Shown piece by piece: positions 8,745 to 17,676 of a stretch of 55,912 nt of DNA. Position 1 is the stretch's first letter, and each line of letters starts with the position of its first letter. The position numbers and the translations under genes are program-made. Source of the DNA: an uncultured Blautia sp. Its GTDB lineage: Bacteria > Bacillota > Clostridia > Lachnospirales > Lachnospiraceae. The notes beneath the pieces were generated by a model. That model searched no databases. It was not told the DNA's origin and saw nothing but the letters and a program-made list of their open reading frames with translations. The stretch spans positions 1-55,912 of the forward strand of contig NZ_CAKRNY010000024.1 of the NCBI RefSeq assembly GCF_934371575.1, written 5' to 3'.

Positions 8745-9755
8745 TTAGAACTTGCCAGCCTTAGCAGCTTCCTCAACAGAAACAGCTACAGCAACAGTAG
8801 CACCAACCATTGGGTTGTTACCCATTCCGATAAGACCCATCATCTCAACGTGAGCCGGTACGGAAGAAGATCCAGCGAACTGTGCATCAGAGTGCATACG
8901 TCCCATAGTATCTGTCATACCATAGGAAGCAGGACCTGCTGCCATGTTGTCTGGGTGAAGTGTACGTCCTGTACCACCACCGGAAGCAACGGAGAAGTAT
9001 TTCTTACCCTGCTCGATACATTCTTTCTTGTATGTACCTGCAACCGGATGCTGGAAACGAGTTGGGTTAGTGGAGTTACCAGTAATGGAAACACCAACGT
9101 TCTCGTGATGCATGATTGCAACACCTTCCTGAACATCATCTGCACCGTAGCACTTAACAGTAGCACGAAGTCCGTTTGAATATGGTTTCTCATAAATTAC
9201 GTTTAATTCAGCTGCTTTGTAATCATATTTTGTCTCAACAAATGTGAATCCGTTGATACGGGAAATGATCTGAGCTGCATCTTTTCCAAGTCCGTTCAGG
9301 ATAACACGTAATGGTTTCTGACGTACTTTATTAGCTTTCTCAGCGATACCGATAGCACCCTCAGCAGCTGCGAAGGACTCATGACCTGCTAAGAAGCAGA
9401 AGCACTCTGTCTCTTCCTCAAGAAGCATTTTACCAAGGTTACCATGTCCAAGACCTACTTTTCTGTGATCCGCAACAGATCCAGGAATACAGAAAGCCTG
9501 AAGTCCCTCACCGATTGCAGCAGCAGCGTCAGCAGCTTTTTTACAGCCTTTTTTGATTGCAATTGCAGCACCTACTGTGTAAGCCCATGCAGCGTTCTCA
9601 AAGCAGATCGGCTGAATTTTCTTAACCTGGTCATATACATCAAGACCAGCGTCTTTTGTGATTTTCTCAGCTTCTTCGATAGAGCTGATTCCATAGCTGT
9701 TTAATACAGAATTGATCTGAGCAATTCTTCTCTCATATCCTTCAAATAATGCCAT
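8745..9755 (-). CDS. GGGtGRT protein
   Basis: Protein of 336 aa of the family named after its GGGTGRT motif, visible here as SGGGTGRTLHPDN near residue 262. It is cytoplasmic, with several Gly/Ala-rich stretches, a conserved HGNLGKML segment and an ITGNST motif. The family has no established reaction that I know of. It is encoded 27 bases after the Fe-S scaffold-like gene and surely co-transcribed, which suggests a shared role in metal or Fe-S handling, an inference from context. Its start has AAAGGAGA. Confidence 0.88.
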   Translation of the reverse strand: MALFEGYERRIAQINSVLNSYGISSIEEAEKITKDAGLDVYDQVKKIQPICFENAAWAYTVGAAIAIKKGCKKAADAAAAIGEGLQAFCIPGSVADHRKVGLGHGNLGKMLLEEETECFCFLAGHESFAAAEGAIGIAEKANKVRQKPLRVILNGLGKDAAQIISRINGFTFVETKYDYKAAELNVIYEKPYSNGLRATVKCYGADDVQEGVAIMHHENVGVSITGNSTNPTRFQHPVAGTYKKECIEQGKKYFSVASGGGTGRTLHPDNMAAGPASYGMTDTMGRMHSDAQFAGSSSVPAHVEMMGLIGMGNNPMVGATVAVAVSVEEAAKAGKF

Positions 9756-9782
9756 TTCTGTTCGTCTCCTTTCGCTTGTGGC

Positions 9783-10475
9783 TTACTCTTTTCTTGGGTC
9801 AATAATCTTAACAGCATCAGCTACACGGCCGTACTGACCTTTAGCTTTCTCCCATGCAGTGTTAGGATCATCACCTTTTTTGATAAAGTCAGTCATTTTT
9901 CCAAGAGAAACGAACTGATATCCGATTACTTCGTTGTCTTCGTCAAGAGCGATACCTGTTACATAGCCCTCTGCCATTTCCAGGTAACGAACTCCTTTTT
10001 CCTTGGTAGCGTACATTGTACCAACCTGGGAACGAAGGCCTTTACCAAGGTCCTCAAGACCTGCACCAACAGCAAGACCGTCATCAGAGAAAGCACTCTG
10101 AGTACGTCCGTAAACGATCTGAAGGAACAGTTCTCTCATTGCTGTATTGATTGCATCACAGACAAGGTCTGTATTTAATGCTTCAAGAATTGTCTTACCC
10201 TGAAGAACTTCTGCTGCCATAGCTGCAGAATGTGTCATACCGGAGCATCCGATTGTCTCAATAAGAGCTTCCTCGATTACACCATTCTTAACATTTAAGG
10301 ACAGCTTACAAGCACCCTGCTGAGGAGCACACCAGCCTACACCATGTGTAAAACCAGAGATATCTTCAATTTTTTTTGCATGGACCCACTGGCCTTCTTC
10401 CGGAATCGGAGCTGGCTCATGTTTTGCGCCCTTAGCTACTGGGCACATGTTTTCAACTTCCGTAGTGTAAATCAT
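9783..10475 (-). CDS. iron-sulfur cluster assembly scaffold (NifU/IscU-like) protein
   Basis: Protein of 230 aa with the IscU/NifU-N type fold. Likely cluster ligands are visible as WCAPQQGAC (Cys near 49 and 55) and IGCSGMTHSA (Cys near 77), with another Cys at VCDAIN. The C-terminal half extends beyond a classical IscU. It is first in a two-gene operon with the GGGtGRT protein. No cysteine desulfurase or suf genes are adjacent, so it may be a specialised scaffold. The start has a good AAAGGAG site. Confidence 0.85.
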   Translation of the reverse strand: MIYTTEVENMCPVAKGAKHEPAPIPEEGQWVHAKKIEDISGFTHGVGWCAPQQGACKLSLNVKNGVIEEALIETIGCSGMTHSAAMAAEVLQGKTILEALNTDLVCDAINTAMRELFLQIVYGRTQSAFSDDGLAVGAGLEDLGKGLRSQVGTMYATKEKGVRYLEMAEGYVTGIALDEDNEVIGYQFVSLGKMTDFIKKGDDPNTAWEKAKGQYGRVADAVKIIDPRKE

Positions 10476-10508
10476 TTTAAGACTCCTTTCAGTGTTGATT
10501 ACTTAATC

Positions 10509-10528
10509 GTTGTTAAAGACCTAACAAC
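10509..10528. promoter_or_regulatory. candidate operator or leader hairpin of the scaffold/GGGtGRT operon
   Basis: A perfect dyad, GTTGTTA-6 nt-TAACAAC, lies 34-53 bases upstream of the scaffold gene. It has no T-run, so it is not a terminator. It could be a regulator site or a leader stem. Confidence 0.4.
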
Positions 10529-10647
10529 CTAGTGTTATTTTCTCACAAAATCCCCATTTCGTCTAGTCATATTTTGCAAAAAATACGAAAAAATTGTCGG
10601 TACCATTTATAGGACTTCTATTGTATGAATTTTGTTTTCATGCTAAA

Positions 10648-10674
10648 CTAGAGCGTGTTTGAAACAGGCTCTAG
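10648..10674. repeat. 27-bp collapsed copy of the MITE-like repeat
   Basis: CTAGAGCGTGTTT and AAACAGGCTCTAG flank a single G, giving a near-perfect palindrome with one G/G mismatch. The same two ends flank the 166-bp element at 55673-55838. This copy looks like the two terminal repeats fused after loss of the interior. It lies 77 bases before the traX start codon. Confidence 0.7.
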
Positions 10675-10751
10675 AAAATACAAGCTATGCAAAGGTTAAA
10701 CAATTTGCAAAAATATCACCTGCACAACAGCAGATTCATTTCGGAGGACTT

Positions 10752-11495
10752 ATGACATCATCTACTTCAACATCTTTTATACCTGAGAGATTTCGTATTT
10801 TAAGCGGAAGCGCCCTTAAAATACTGGCTATGATCATCATGCTTATTGATCACACTGCTTCTTTTCTTTTGCGCTACTACACCCCGGCTAACAGCATACT
10901 CTTTCAGATAGGAAATACCAATTATTCCTTATATCGTATCATGCGCGATATTGGCCGTGCCGCATTTCCTATTTTCTGTTTTCTGCTGGTGGAAGGTTTT
11001 CTCCACACACATAACCGTTTCAAATATGGAAGAAATCTTCTTATATTTGCCTGCATTTCCGAAATCCCCTGGAATTTTGCACAAAACGGCACTTTTATTT
11101 ATCCGGATAAGCAGAATGTATTTTTTACTTTATTTCTGGGATATCTTGCCTTCTGCCTGATTGAACACTTCGAAAAGAATGCTTCCATGCAGTTTATCTG
11201 TTTGCTGGCTCTTTTAGCTGTTTCCTTTTTCCTGAAGGCAGACTACGGATATAAGGGCTTTGTTTTTCTTCTGATCATGTATTGGCTTCATCCTCACAAA
11301 CCGGCACAGGCTGTAATCGGAAGCTGCTGGCTGATCTACGAATGGAAAGCCTGCTTTGCATTTTTATCATTGAATATGTACAATGGCAAACGCGGATTCA
11401 TTCAGGGAAAATGGGCAAAATATTTTTTCTATGCTTTTTATCCTGTACACATTGGCATACTGGCAATCATCCGCAAATTATGGTTTGGAATTTAA
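10752..11495 (+). CDS. TraX-family membrane protein
   Basis: Integral membrane protein of 247 aa with about seven to eight hydrophobic segments and the TraX-family features: ALKILAMIIMLIDH near the N-terminus, MRDIGRAAFPIFCFLLVEG, and a C-terminal YAFYPVHIGIL. F-plasmid TraX acetylates pilin. Chromosomal Firmicute homologues are common and their acyl-acceptor is unknown. I chose the ATG at 10752 because CGGAGGACTT sits directly before it. An upstream in-frame TTG (10659) has no ribosome site and would start inside the repeat at 10648-10674. The gene is alone on the plus strand. Confidence 0.85.
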   Translation: MTSSTSTSFIPERFRILSGSALKILAMIIMLIDHTASFLLRYYTPANSILFQIGNTNYSLYRIMRDIGRAAFPIFCFLLVEGFLHTHNRFKYGRNLLIFACISEIPWNFAQNGTFIYPDKQNVFFTLFLGYLAFCLIEHFEKNASMQFICLLALLAVSFFLKADYGYKGFVFLLIMYWLHPHKPAQAVIGSCWLIYEWKACFAFLSLNMYNGKRGFIQGKWAKYFFYAFYPVHIGILAIIRKLWFGI

Positions 11496-11532
11496 ATATG
11501 CATTTAGTCCCGGATACACTGATTTCCTATAA

Positions 11533-11576
11533 AAAAATGGATTTACGTCCCTCACAGGGGATGCAGATCCATTTTT
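11533..11576. terminator. bidirectional terminator between traX and the beta-helix gene
   Basis: AAAAATGGAT and ATCCATTTTT form a 10-bp outer stem, with an inner TCCC/GGGA pairing. The A- and T-runs on its two sides suit termination in both directions between the convergent genes. Confidence 0.75.
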
Positions 11577-11586
11577 ATATGCTTAT

Positions 11587-12255
11587 TTATTTTTTTAAAA
11601 CTATCTCATCTTTGTTCTTGTAAATGCTGTTTGCCGGCACACATCCACGTACCGGAGAAAGAGGATAAATATTTGTGTTTCTTCCGATCACAGTTCCCGG
11701 ATTCAGAACAGAGCCACAGCCAACCTCTACATGGTCTGCCAGCATCGCACCAAACTTCTTAAGTCCTGTCTCAATCTTCTCTTCACCGTCTTTTACAACA
11801 ACCAGCATCTTATCAGACTTCACATTGGAGCAGATAGAACCTGCGCCCATGTGGGACTTGTATCCAAGGACTGCATCGCCTACATAATTATAGTGTGGAA
11901 CCTGAACATTGTTAAAAAGAACTACATTCTTAAGCTCTGTGGAGTTTCCAACCACGCAGCCCTCTCCAACCAAAGCTTTTCCACGAATAAATGCACAGTG
12001 ACGAACCTCTGTATTCTTACCAATAATTGCTGGTCCATTGATACATGCGGTAGGTGCAACCTTGGCAGATTTTGCAATCCAGATGTCCCCCTCCAGATGA
12101 TCATATTCATCAGGATCCAATGTTTTTCCCAGCTTTACGATGAAATCACCAATTTCAGGAAGTACCTCCCATGGATAGGTTTTCCCCTGGAAAAGTTCTC
12201 CTGCAATAGTCTGGGACATATCCAACATGTTCGCAATAGTAAAATCTTTTAACAT
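11587..12255 (-). CDS. left-handed beta-helix (hexapeptide repeat) protein, GlmU/acyltransferase-like
   Basis: Protein of 222 aa whose body consists of hexapeptide repeats typical of left-handed beta-helix transferases (IWIAKSAKVAPTACINGPAI and so on, about residues 65-200). It resembles the C-terminal half of GlmU-type sugar-1-phosphate transferases but lacks the N-terminal nucleotidyltransferase domain. It is often annotated as UDP-GlcNAc pyrophosphorylase-like. The substrate is unknown. I chose the ATG at 12255 because GAGGAGG precedes it; an ATG at 12270 overlaps the topB stop but has no ribosome site of its own. It ends the FNT-topB operon. Confidence 0.8.
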   Translation of the reverse strand: MLKDFTIANMLDMSQTIAGELFQGKTYPWEVLPEIGDFIVKLGKTLDPDEYDHLEGDIWIAKSAKVAPTACINGPAIIGKNTEVRHCAFIRGKALVGEGCVVGNSTELKNVVLFNNVQVPHYNYVGDAVLGYKSHMGAGSICSNVKSDKMLVVVKDGEEKIETGLKKFGAMLADHVEVGCGSVLNPGTVIGRNTNIYPLSPVRGCVPANSIYKNKDEIVLKK

Positions 12256-12266
12256 AATAATCCTCC

Positions 12267-14288
12267 TCATTTCTTCTTATAAAACTGTGCAGCTGCATCA
12301 AAAAATTGACGCAAGGCATACTGAAAATGGCTGTCCTCTACCTGTTTGGTACGAAGCCTTACAAAGCGCTCCAGTTTATCCATGTATTCCTGCTCTGTTA
12401 TAGAACCCTCTGCCACATAAGTAAGCCCCTTTTCCCAGCTGGCGGTCAGTTCCGGATTCAAAAGCTGGCGGATGGAACAATTCACCACATCATAGATCAT
12501 CTCCCCCTGAAGAGTAGGTGTGATCACCTGTGTCTTCTTATTAAGAGACAGATATCTGATATTAAACAGCTTCTTCAATATCTCTGCTCTGGTAGCACTG
12601 GTACCGATTCCGCTTCCCTTGATCTGGGATCGAAGATCCTCGTCCTCGATCAGCTGACCTGCATTCTCCATTGCCAGGATCATAGAACCGGAATTGTATC
12701 GTTTCGGCGGAGATGTCTCTCCTTCCTTGATACCAAGACCATTTATGTTTAGTATATCACCCTTTTTCAGTTTCTGCAATGCGGCTAACAAGGCTTCGTC
12801 ACAGGAAACCTCATCTTCTGTATCACCTTCAGAAGCTTTTCCTGCAGATTCTGACATGCTTTTTTTTGCAAAAGAATTAGAAGCAATCTTCAGATATCCC
12901 TCGCTCAGCAAAACTCTGAATGAAGAAAAGAATGCTTCATCCTGAATTTTCGTCACAAGGCTTACCTTCTGATAAACAGCCGGAGGATAAAAAATACTAA
13001 GAAAACGTCTCACAACAGTCTCATATACCCTCTGGGCAGTGAGAGAAAGCCCTTTTAAGGCACCAAGACCCTGACCTGTGGGAATAATAGCATAATGGTC
13101 TGTAATCTGTTTATCATTGGTGTAACGTGTTTTTGCAATATTTTTATATGAGCCAAGCTCCAACGCCCCCTGGGCGGCATCTGCGGCCTGAGGGTAATTC
13201 CGAAGCCCGGAAATATTCTTATAAATTTCTTTTGCCACCGCAGTAGACAAAACCCTGGCGTCTGTTCGCGGATAAGTAACCAGCTTTTTCTCATACAGCT
13301 CCTGTACAATGGAAAGCGTTTCATCCGGACTTATTTTAAACAGCTTGGAACAGACATTCTGAAGTTCTGCCAGATTGAATAAAAGAGGAGGATTTTTATT
13401 CTCCTTTTTGCGTTCAATCTTCTCTACCGTACAGGTAAGTGGTATCTGCACACTTAAATCGCTGATTAGTTTTTCTGCATCTTCTTTTTTCTTAAAACCA
13501 TTTTCTTTATATAAAACAGGAGATTGGAAATACCGGCTTCCTTCTACAGCCCTCCACTCTCCATCAAAATTTTCTCCTTCAAGAACAATGCTGCTCATAA
13601 CTCTGTAAAAAGGTGTTTTCACAAAAACTCGGATCTCGCGCTCACGGCGAACCACCATTCCAAGCACACAGGTCATAACACGGCCTACGGAAATTGCCTG
13701 GTATTTTCCTCCAAGATAATTGGTCACGCTGTTTCCGTAACGCAAAGTCAGTACACGGGAAAAATTAATTCCCATAAGATAATCTTCTTTTGCCCGAAGA
13801 TAGGCTGCGGCGGCAAGGTTGTCATATTCGGAAATATCCTTTGCCTCGCGGATTCCACGAAGAATCTCTTCTTCTGTCTGGGAGTCGATCCATACACGTT
13901 TCTGCGCTTTGTCCTTCACTCCCGCCATCTGTGCCACCAGACGGTAAATATATTCTCCCTCACGTCCGGAGTCTGTACACACATAAATGGTATCAATATC
14001 GGGCCTGTTCAGAAGCCCTTTCACAATCTGAAACTGTTTTTCCACACCAGGAATCACTTCATATTTAAAATCACGCGGCAAAAAAGGCAGGGTATCTAAA
14101 CTCCACCTTTTATACTTGATATCATATTTCTCTGGATAGCTCATGGTGACCAGATGTCCTACACACCAGGTCACCACGCAGGTATCAGATTCAATATAGC
14201 CATCCCGTCTTGTACCGCCGGATTTCAAAGCTTTCGCAAATTCCTGAGCCACACTGGGCTTCTCTGCTATGTATAAAGCTTTTGACAT
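12267..14288 (-). CDS. topB: DNA topoisomerase III
   Basis: Type IA topoisomerase of 673 aa. It cuts and religates single strands and resolves recombination and replication intermediates. The Toprim domain starts YIAEKPSVAQEF and carries TDSGREGEYIYR. The fold continues with GINFSRVLTLRYG, and the active tyrosine lies in LVTYPRTDARVL near residue 340. It has no C-terminal zinc ribbons, as usual for TopB rather than TopA. The start at 14288 gives the canonical MSKALYIAEKPS; an in-frame start at 14303 would add five residues. It follows the FNT gene by one base, so the two are surely co-transcribed. Confidence 0.94.
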   Translation of the reverse strand: MSKALYIAEKPSVAQEFAKALKSGGTRRDGYIESDTCVVTWCVGHLVTMSYPEKYDIKYKRWSLDTLPFLPRDFKYEVIPGVEKQFQIVKGLLNRPDIDTIYVCTDSGREGEYIYRLVAQMAGVKDKAQKRVWIDSQTEEEILRGIREAKDISEYDNLAAAAYLRAKEDYLMGINFSRVLTLRYGNSVTNYLGGKYQAISVGRVMTCVLGMVVRREREIRVFVKTPFYRVMSSIVLEGENFDGEWRAVEGSRYFQSPVLYKENGFKKKEDAEKLISDLSVQIPLTCTVEKIERKKENKNPPLLFNLAELQNVCSKLFKISPDETLSIVQELYEKKLVTYPRTDARVLSTAVAKEIYKNISGLRNYPQAADAAQGALELGSYKNIAKTRYTNDKQITDHYAIIPTGQGLGALKGLSLTAQRVYETVVRRFLSIFYPPAVYQKVSLVTKIQDEAFFSSFRVLLSEGYLKIASNSFAKKSMSESAGKASEGDTEDEVSCDEALLAALQKLKKGDILNINGLGIKEGETSPPKRYNSGSMILAMENAGQLIEDEDLRSQIKGSGIGTSATRAEILKKLFNIRYLSLNKKTQVITPTLQGEMIYDVVNCSIRQLLNPELTASWEKGLTYVAEGSITEQEYMDKLERFVRLRTKQVEDSHFQYALRQFFDAAAQFYKKK

Positions 14289-14289
14289 A

Positions 14290-15045
14290 TTATTTATCTG
14301 CACTCATCTTTCTTAATGGCCATGCCAGTAAAAGAGCACCTCCCACCATATTTCCAATGGTTACGATCAACATGCTCTTCAGCATGAGACCTACGGAAAG
14401 ACCATCTACCAGGCCAAGGCTTACTACAAAAATTCCCATGTTGGCAATACAGTGCTCAAATCCGCTGAAAACGAATGCGGAGATACACATTACGATCATA
14501 AGGAATTTACCTGTTTCACTTTTCAGTTTGATTCCGCAGAGTACGCCAAGACATACAAAGAAGTTACACAAAACTGCCCGCATAAACATCTGTCCCATAG
14601 GAATGGACAGCTTGTTGTTGATAAAGCCTGCGAAATAATCTGCCGTGCCGGATGCACCTGCTCCAACAAAAAGGAGTCCCAATATTGCACATCCAACAAA
14701 ATTGCCAAGGTAGCTTACCAGCCATACCTTGCCTGCATCCCCCCAGGATACACTCTTATCAAAGGCGCCAAATGCCATTACCATGTTATTGCCGGTAAAC
14801 AGCTCACCACCCACCAGGCTGATGAGAAGAACTGCAATGGAGAACACCATAGCTCCTAAGAACTTGCCCCACGCCGGATCTGATCCTGAAAATACGCTTC
14901 CTATGACATTACTGTAAATGACTGCCACATCGATAAAGAAACCCGCCATTACAGCACGAAGAAAGTACTTCATGAAATTGCCGTTCAGCAGACCAATTTT
15001 GTTTTTGGCTGCATTTGAAACCTTTTGCACATCCTCATAGTTCAT
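14290..15045 (-). CDS. formate/nitrite transporter family channel
   Basis: FNT-family membrane protein of 251 aa with six transmembrane segments and the family motifs GGELFTGN and NFVGCAILG. It would move formate, nitrite or a similar small anion across the membrane; formate fits a fermenter with PFOR. I chose the ATG at 15045 because CGGAGG lies nine bases before it; an in-frame ATG at 15075 lacks such a site. It is first in an operon with topB and the beta-helix gene. The exact anion cannot be read from sequence. Confidence 0.9.
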   Translation of the reverse strand: MNYEDVQKVSNAAKNKIGLLNGNFMKYFLRAVMAGFFIDVAVIYSNVIGSVFSGSDPAWGKFLGAMVFSIAVLLISLVGGELFTGNNMVMAFGAFDKSVSWGDAGKVWLVSYLGNFVGCAILGLLFVGAGASGTADYFAGFINNKLSIPMGQMFMRAVLCNFFVCLGVLCGIKLKSETGKFLMIVMCISAFVFSGFEHCIANMGIFVVSLGLVDGLSVGLMLKSMLIVTIGNMVGGALLLAWPLRKMSADK

Positions 15046-15074
15046 AAAAAAACACCTCCGTTTTGTTTTTCCCA

Positions 15075-15103
15075 ATTATAGCACTTTGATGTATTTTTCA
15101 CAA
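15075..15103 (-). promoter_or_regulatory. promoter of the FNT-topB operon
   Basis: TTGTGA, a 17-base spacer and TATAAT with an extended TGC, read on the minus strand. It lies just downstream of the selD stop, so selD read-through may also feed this operon; no terminator was seen after selD. Confidence 0.7.
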
Positions 15104-15134
15104 TAGAAAATGATATTTTTTTATCAATTAGGAA

Positions 15135-16250
15135 CTATTTCACAAAAATAAGATGTTTTTTTTGTAAATCTGTCACTTGCCCAATAATCGCACAGGGAAG
15201 AGACAGAGAAGACAATCGTTCAACAGCCTCTGAAGCATCCTGAGAAGCAATGCAGATAAGCAGCCCCCCTGATGTCTGCGGATCAAAAACAATATCCTCC
15301 CTGACAGCAAGCTCAGACTCATTTACCTTCGTGGTTAAATTTCTCGGCTCAAACAGATTGTTCACGCTTCTGGCGTCACAATTCTTCCACGCAAATCCGC
15401 ACTCGCCTTCTGCAAATTCCCGGTTACGATACGCACCTGCCGGAATAAATCCCATAGACGCATAATCAAGCGCACCTTTCATAACCGGCAGGGAACTAAG
15501 AGAAATACAAAGAGTCTTCTCACTTCCCTTAGCCATCTCCAGAGCATGTCCTGCAAGACCGAATCCGGTTATATCTGTACATGCATGAACCTGAAGATCT
15601 GACACCTGATCTCTGGCATATTTATTCAGAGTTGCCATTACCAAAGCCGCATAACCAGCTTCCTCCTCGGATGCCATCTCTCCCTTTACTGCTGTAGAAA
15701 GGATTCCTGTTCCAAGAGGTTTGGTAAGAATCAGTACGTCACCGGTTTTCGCTCCAATATTCTTCCACATGAAAGCAGGATTTACAAAACCGGTAACACA
15801 CAAACCATATTTCGGCTCATCATCCTGAATCGTGTGTCCACCAGCAAGGGAAGCACCGGCCTCAAGCACCTTATCTGCACCGCCTCTTAAGATCTCGCCC
15901 AGAATCCCGGGATCAAGACAGTTGGGAAAAGCGGCAATATTCAGCGCCAGCTTAGGCTCTCCACCCATGGCATAAACATCACTTAATGCATTTGCCGCTG
16001 CAATCTGTCCGAATGTATAGGGATCGTCCACGATCGGCGTAAAGAAATCCACTGTCTGGATCATTGCCAGATCATCGGAAATACGATACACTGCAGCGTC
16101 GTCAGAAGATTCTGTTCCGACAAGTAAATTACTATCATAAAACTTCGGCAGCTTACCCAGAACCTGGGCAAGGGTCCCCGGACCAACTTTCGCCGCTCAG
16201 CCGGATGTATGAGAATACTGGGTAAGACGAATTCTCTCTCTGTCGCTCAT
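15135..16250 (-). CDS. selD: selenide, water dikinase (selenophosphate synthetase), itself a selenoprotein
   Basis: SelD makes selenophosphate from selenide and ATP for selenocysteine and selenouridine synthesis. The full gene is 371 aa with an in-frame TGA at 16199-16197 (codon 18), in the context HTSG-U-AAK where most homologues have Cys. Reading through TGA joins a start at 16250 (MSDRERIRL, preceded by AGGAGGTGA) to the long downstream frame without any other stop. The downstream part has the AIR-synthase-like fold with TVDFFTPIVDDPY, AGGHTI, TDITGFGLAGHA and PQTSGGLL. Automatic callers may start at a GTG at 16091 and lose the catalytic segment. Translation needs selA, selB and selC, which are not in this window. 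Confidence 0.93.
16152..16172 (-). promoter_or_regulatory. candidate bacterial SECIS hairpin in selD
   Basis: On the minus strand a 9-bp stem (CTTGCCCAG/CTGGGTAAG, one G-U pair) closes a GUU loop 33 bases after the UGA. Bacterial SECIS elements have a small G-containing apical loop about 16-37 bases from UGA. A second, weaker stem (GGTCC/GGACC) lies at 16173-16184. Confidence 0.6.
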
Positions 16251-16284
16251 GGACTCACCTCCTGTCATTTCTAACGTGCTATCT

Positions 16285-16313
16285 ATTTTAACATGAATCT
16301 CCTCTATCGTAAA
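16285..16313 (-). promoter_or_regulatory. possible selD promoter
   Basis: TTTACG, a 17-base spacer and TAAAAT with an extended TG on the minus strand, about 35 bases upstream of the start codon. Confidence 0.45.
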
Positions 16314-16338
16314 CGGTCAATTTCTAATTTCACAAAAA

Positions 16339-16367
16339 GGAGAATACCATCACCGACAGCATTCTCC
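16339..16367 (-). terminator. terminator of asd
   Basis: A GGAGAAT/ATTCTCC stem is followed on the minus strand by five T, 26 bases after the asd stop. Confidence 0.7.
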
Positions 16368-16392
16368 CTTACAACGTATTTCTTATTCTGTT

Positions 16393-17478
16393 TTATTTCG
16401 CCTGGATATATCCCTGAGCCTTCAGTGTCTCTGCACAAAGTACAGCACCACCTGCAGCACCTCTTACCGTATTATGGGAAAGTCCGATAAACTTCCAGTC
16501 ATAAACAGTATCCTCACGAAGTCTTCCGATAGATACGCCCATTCCATTCTCAAAGTTTACATCCTCGGTAACCTGCGGACGGTTATCTTCCTCAAGGTAC
16601 TGGATGAACTGTTTCGGTGCGCTTGGAAGATTCAGTTCCTGCGGAACTCCCTTGAATTCTACAAGAGCTTTCACAAGCTGCTCTTTGGTAGGTTTCTTTC
16701 TGAATTTTACAAATGCTGCTGCAGTATGACCATTCAGAATCGGCACACGAACACACTGGCATGTGATAACAGGCTCTTTTGCAGGAACGATTACGCCATC
16801 CTCAACTTTACCCCAGATACGAAGAGGCTCTTTTTCACTCTTCTCTTCCTCTCCACCGATATATGGAATAATGTTATGCTCCATTTCCGGCCAGTCTTTG
16901 AAGGTTTTTCCAGCACCGGAAATTGCCTGATAGGTAGTAGCAACTACTTCATATGGCTCAAACTCTTTCCATGCAGTAAGGGCTGGAGCGTAGCTCTGGA
17001 TGGAACAGTTTGGCTTAACAGCGATGAAGCCTCTCTTTGTTCCAAGACGCTCTTTCTGATATTTAATAACATCGAAATGCTCCGGGTTGATTTCCGGAAT
17101 TACCATCGGAACATCCGGTGTCCATCTGTGTGCACTGTTGTTGGAAACAACTGGTGTCTCAGTCTTTGCATATGCTTCCTCAATCGCTTTGATCTCATCC
17201 TTGGACATATCTACAGCAGAGAAAACAAAATCAACAGTTGATGCAACCTTCTCTACTTCATTCACATTCATAACAACCAGCTGCTTCACAGCCTCAGGCA
17301 TTGGAGTATCCATTTTCCATCTGCCGCCTACAGCCTCCTCGTAAGTCTTTCCTGCGCTTCTCGGGCTGGCTGCAACTGTTACAACCTCAAACCAGGGATG
17401 ATTCTCTAACAGGGAAATAAATCTCTGACCTACCATTCCGGTAGCACCTAAAATACCAACTCTAAGCTTTTCACTCAT
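16393..17478 (-). CDS. asd: aspartate-semialdehyde dehydrogenase
   Basis: NADP-dependent enzyme of 361 aa. It reduces aspartyl phosphate to aspartate semialdehyde, the branch point to lysine, diaminopimelate, threonine and methionine. The N-terminal Rossmann motif is GILGATGMVGQRF, the catalytic Cys lies in KPNCSIQS near residue 157, and the dimerisation/catalytic domain has AISGAGKTF. Sequence and length match the longer archaeal/fungal-like branch (about 350-360 aa) found in many Clostridia. GAGGAGA precedes the ATG. It is monocistronic. Confidence 0.95.
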   Translation of the reverse strand: MSEKLRVGILGATGMVGQRFISLLENHPWFEVVTVAASPRSAGKTYEEAVGGRWKMDTPMPEAVKQLVVMNVNEVEKVASTVDFVFSAVDMSKDEIKAIEEAYAKTETPVVSNNSAHRWTPDVPMVIPEINPEHFDVIKYQKERLGTKRGFIAVKPNCSIQSYAPALTAWKEFEPYEVVATTYQAISGAGKTFKDWPEMEHNIIPYIGGEEEKSEKEPLRIWGKVEDGVIVPAKEPVITCQCVRVPILNGHTAAAFVKFRKKPTKEQLVKALVEFKGVPQELNLPSAPKQFIQYLEEDNRPQVTEDVNFENGMGVSIGRLREDTVYDWKFIGLSHNTVRGAAGGAVLCAETLKAQGYIQAK

Positions 17479-17527
17479 AACGTTCTCTCCTCATTCTTTC
17501 CTCTGCGTACATGTGTATTTCTATGAC

Positions 17528-17556
17528 ATACTATACCATGTTCTGGAAAAATGCAA
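17528..17556 (-). promoter_or_regulatory. possible asd promoter
   Basis: TTGCAT, a 17-base spacer and TAGTAT on the minus strand. The leader is only about 50 bases, too short for a lysine riboswitch. Confidence 0.4.
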
Positions 17557-17676
17557 GTACTTTCTTAAATTTTATCATGTTAAAGCAATAAATTCATTTA
17601 ATTCACCAAAATATTCTTGTAAAACAGGATTCTTTGGTTACTTTCCACAGAACTGTTTCGGGAACTTTCCCACCTT

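Noticed and set aside
10659..10751. TTG-started N-terminal extension of traX
   Set aside because: It begins inside the 27-bp palindrome and has no ribosome site, while the ATG at 10752 has CGGAGG.
16091..16091. GTG start for selD
   Set aside because: It removes the catalytic glycine/Sec segment; the frame through TGA reaches a well-supported ATG at 16250.
17479..17676. Possible lysine riboswitch before asd
   Set aside because: The leader between the predicted promoter and start is only about 50 bases and lacks the conserved core.
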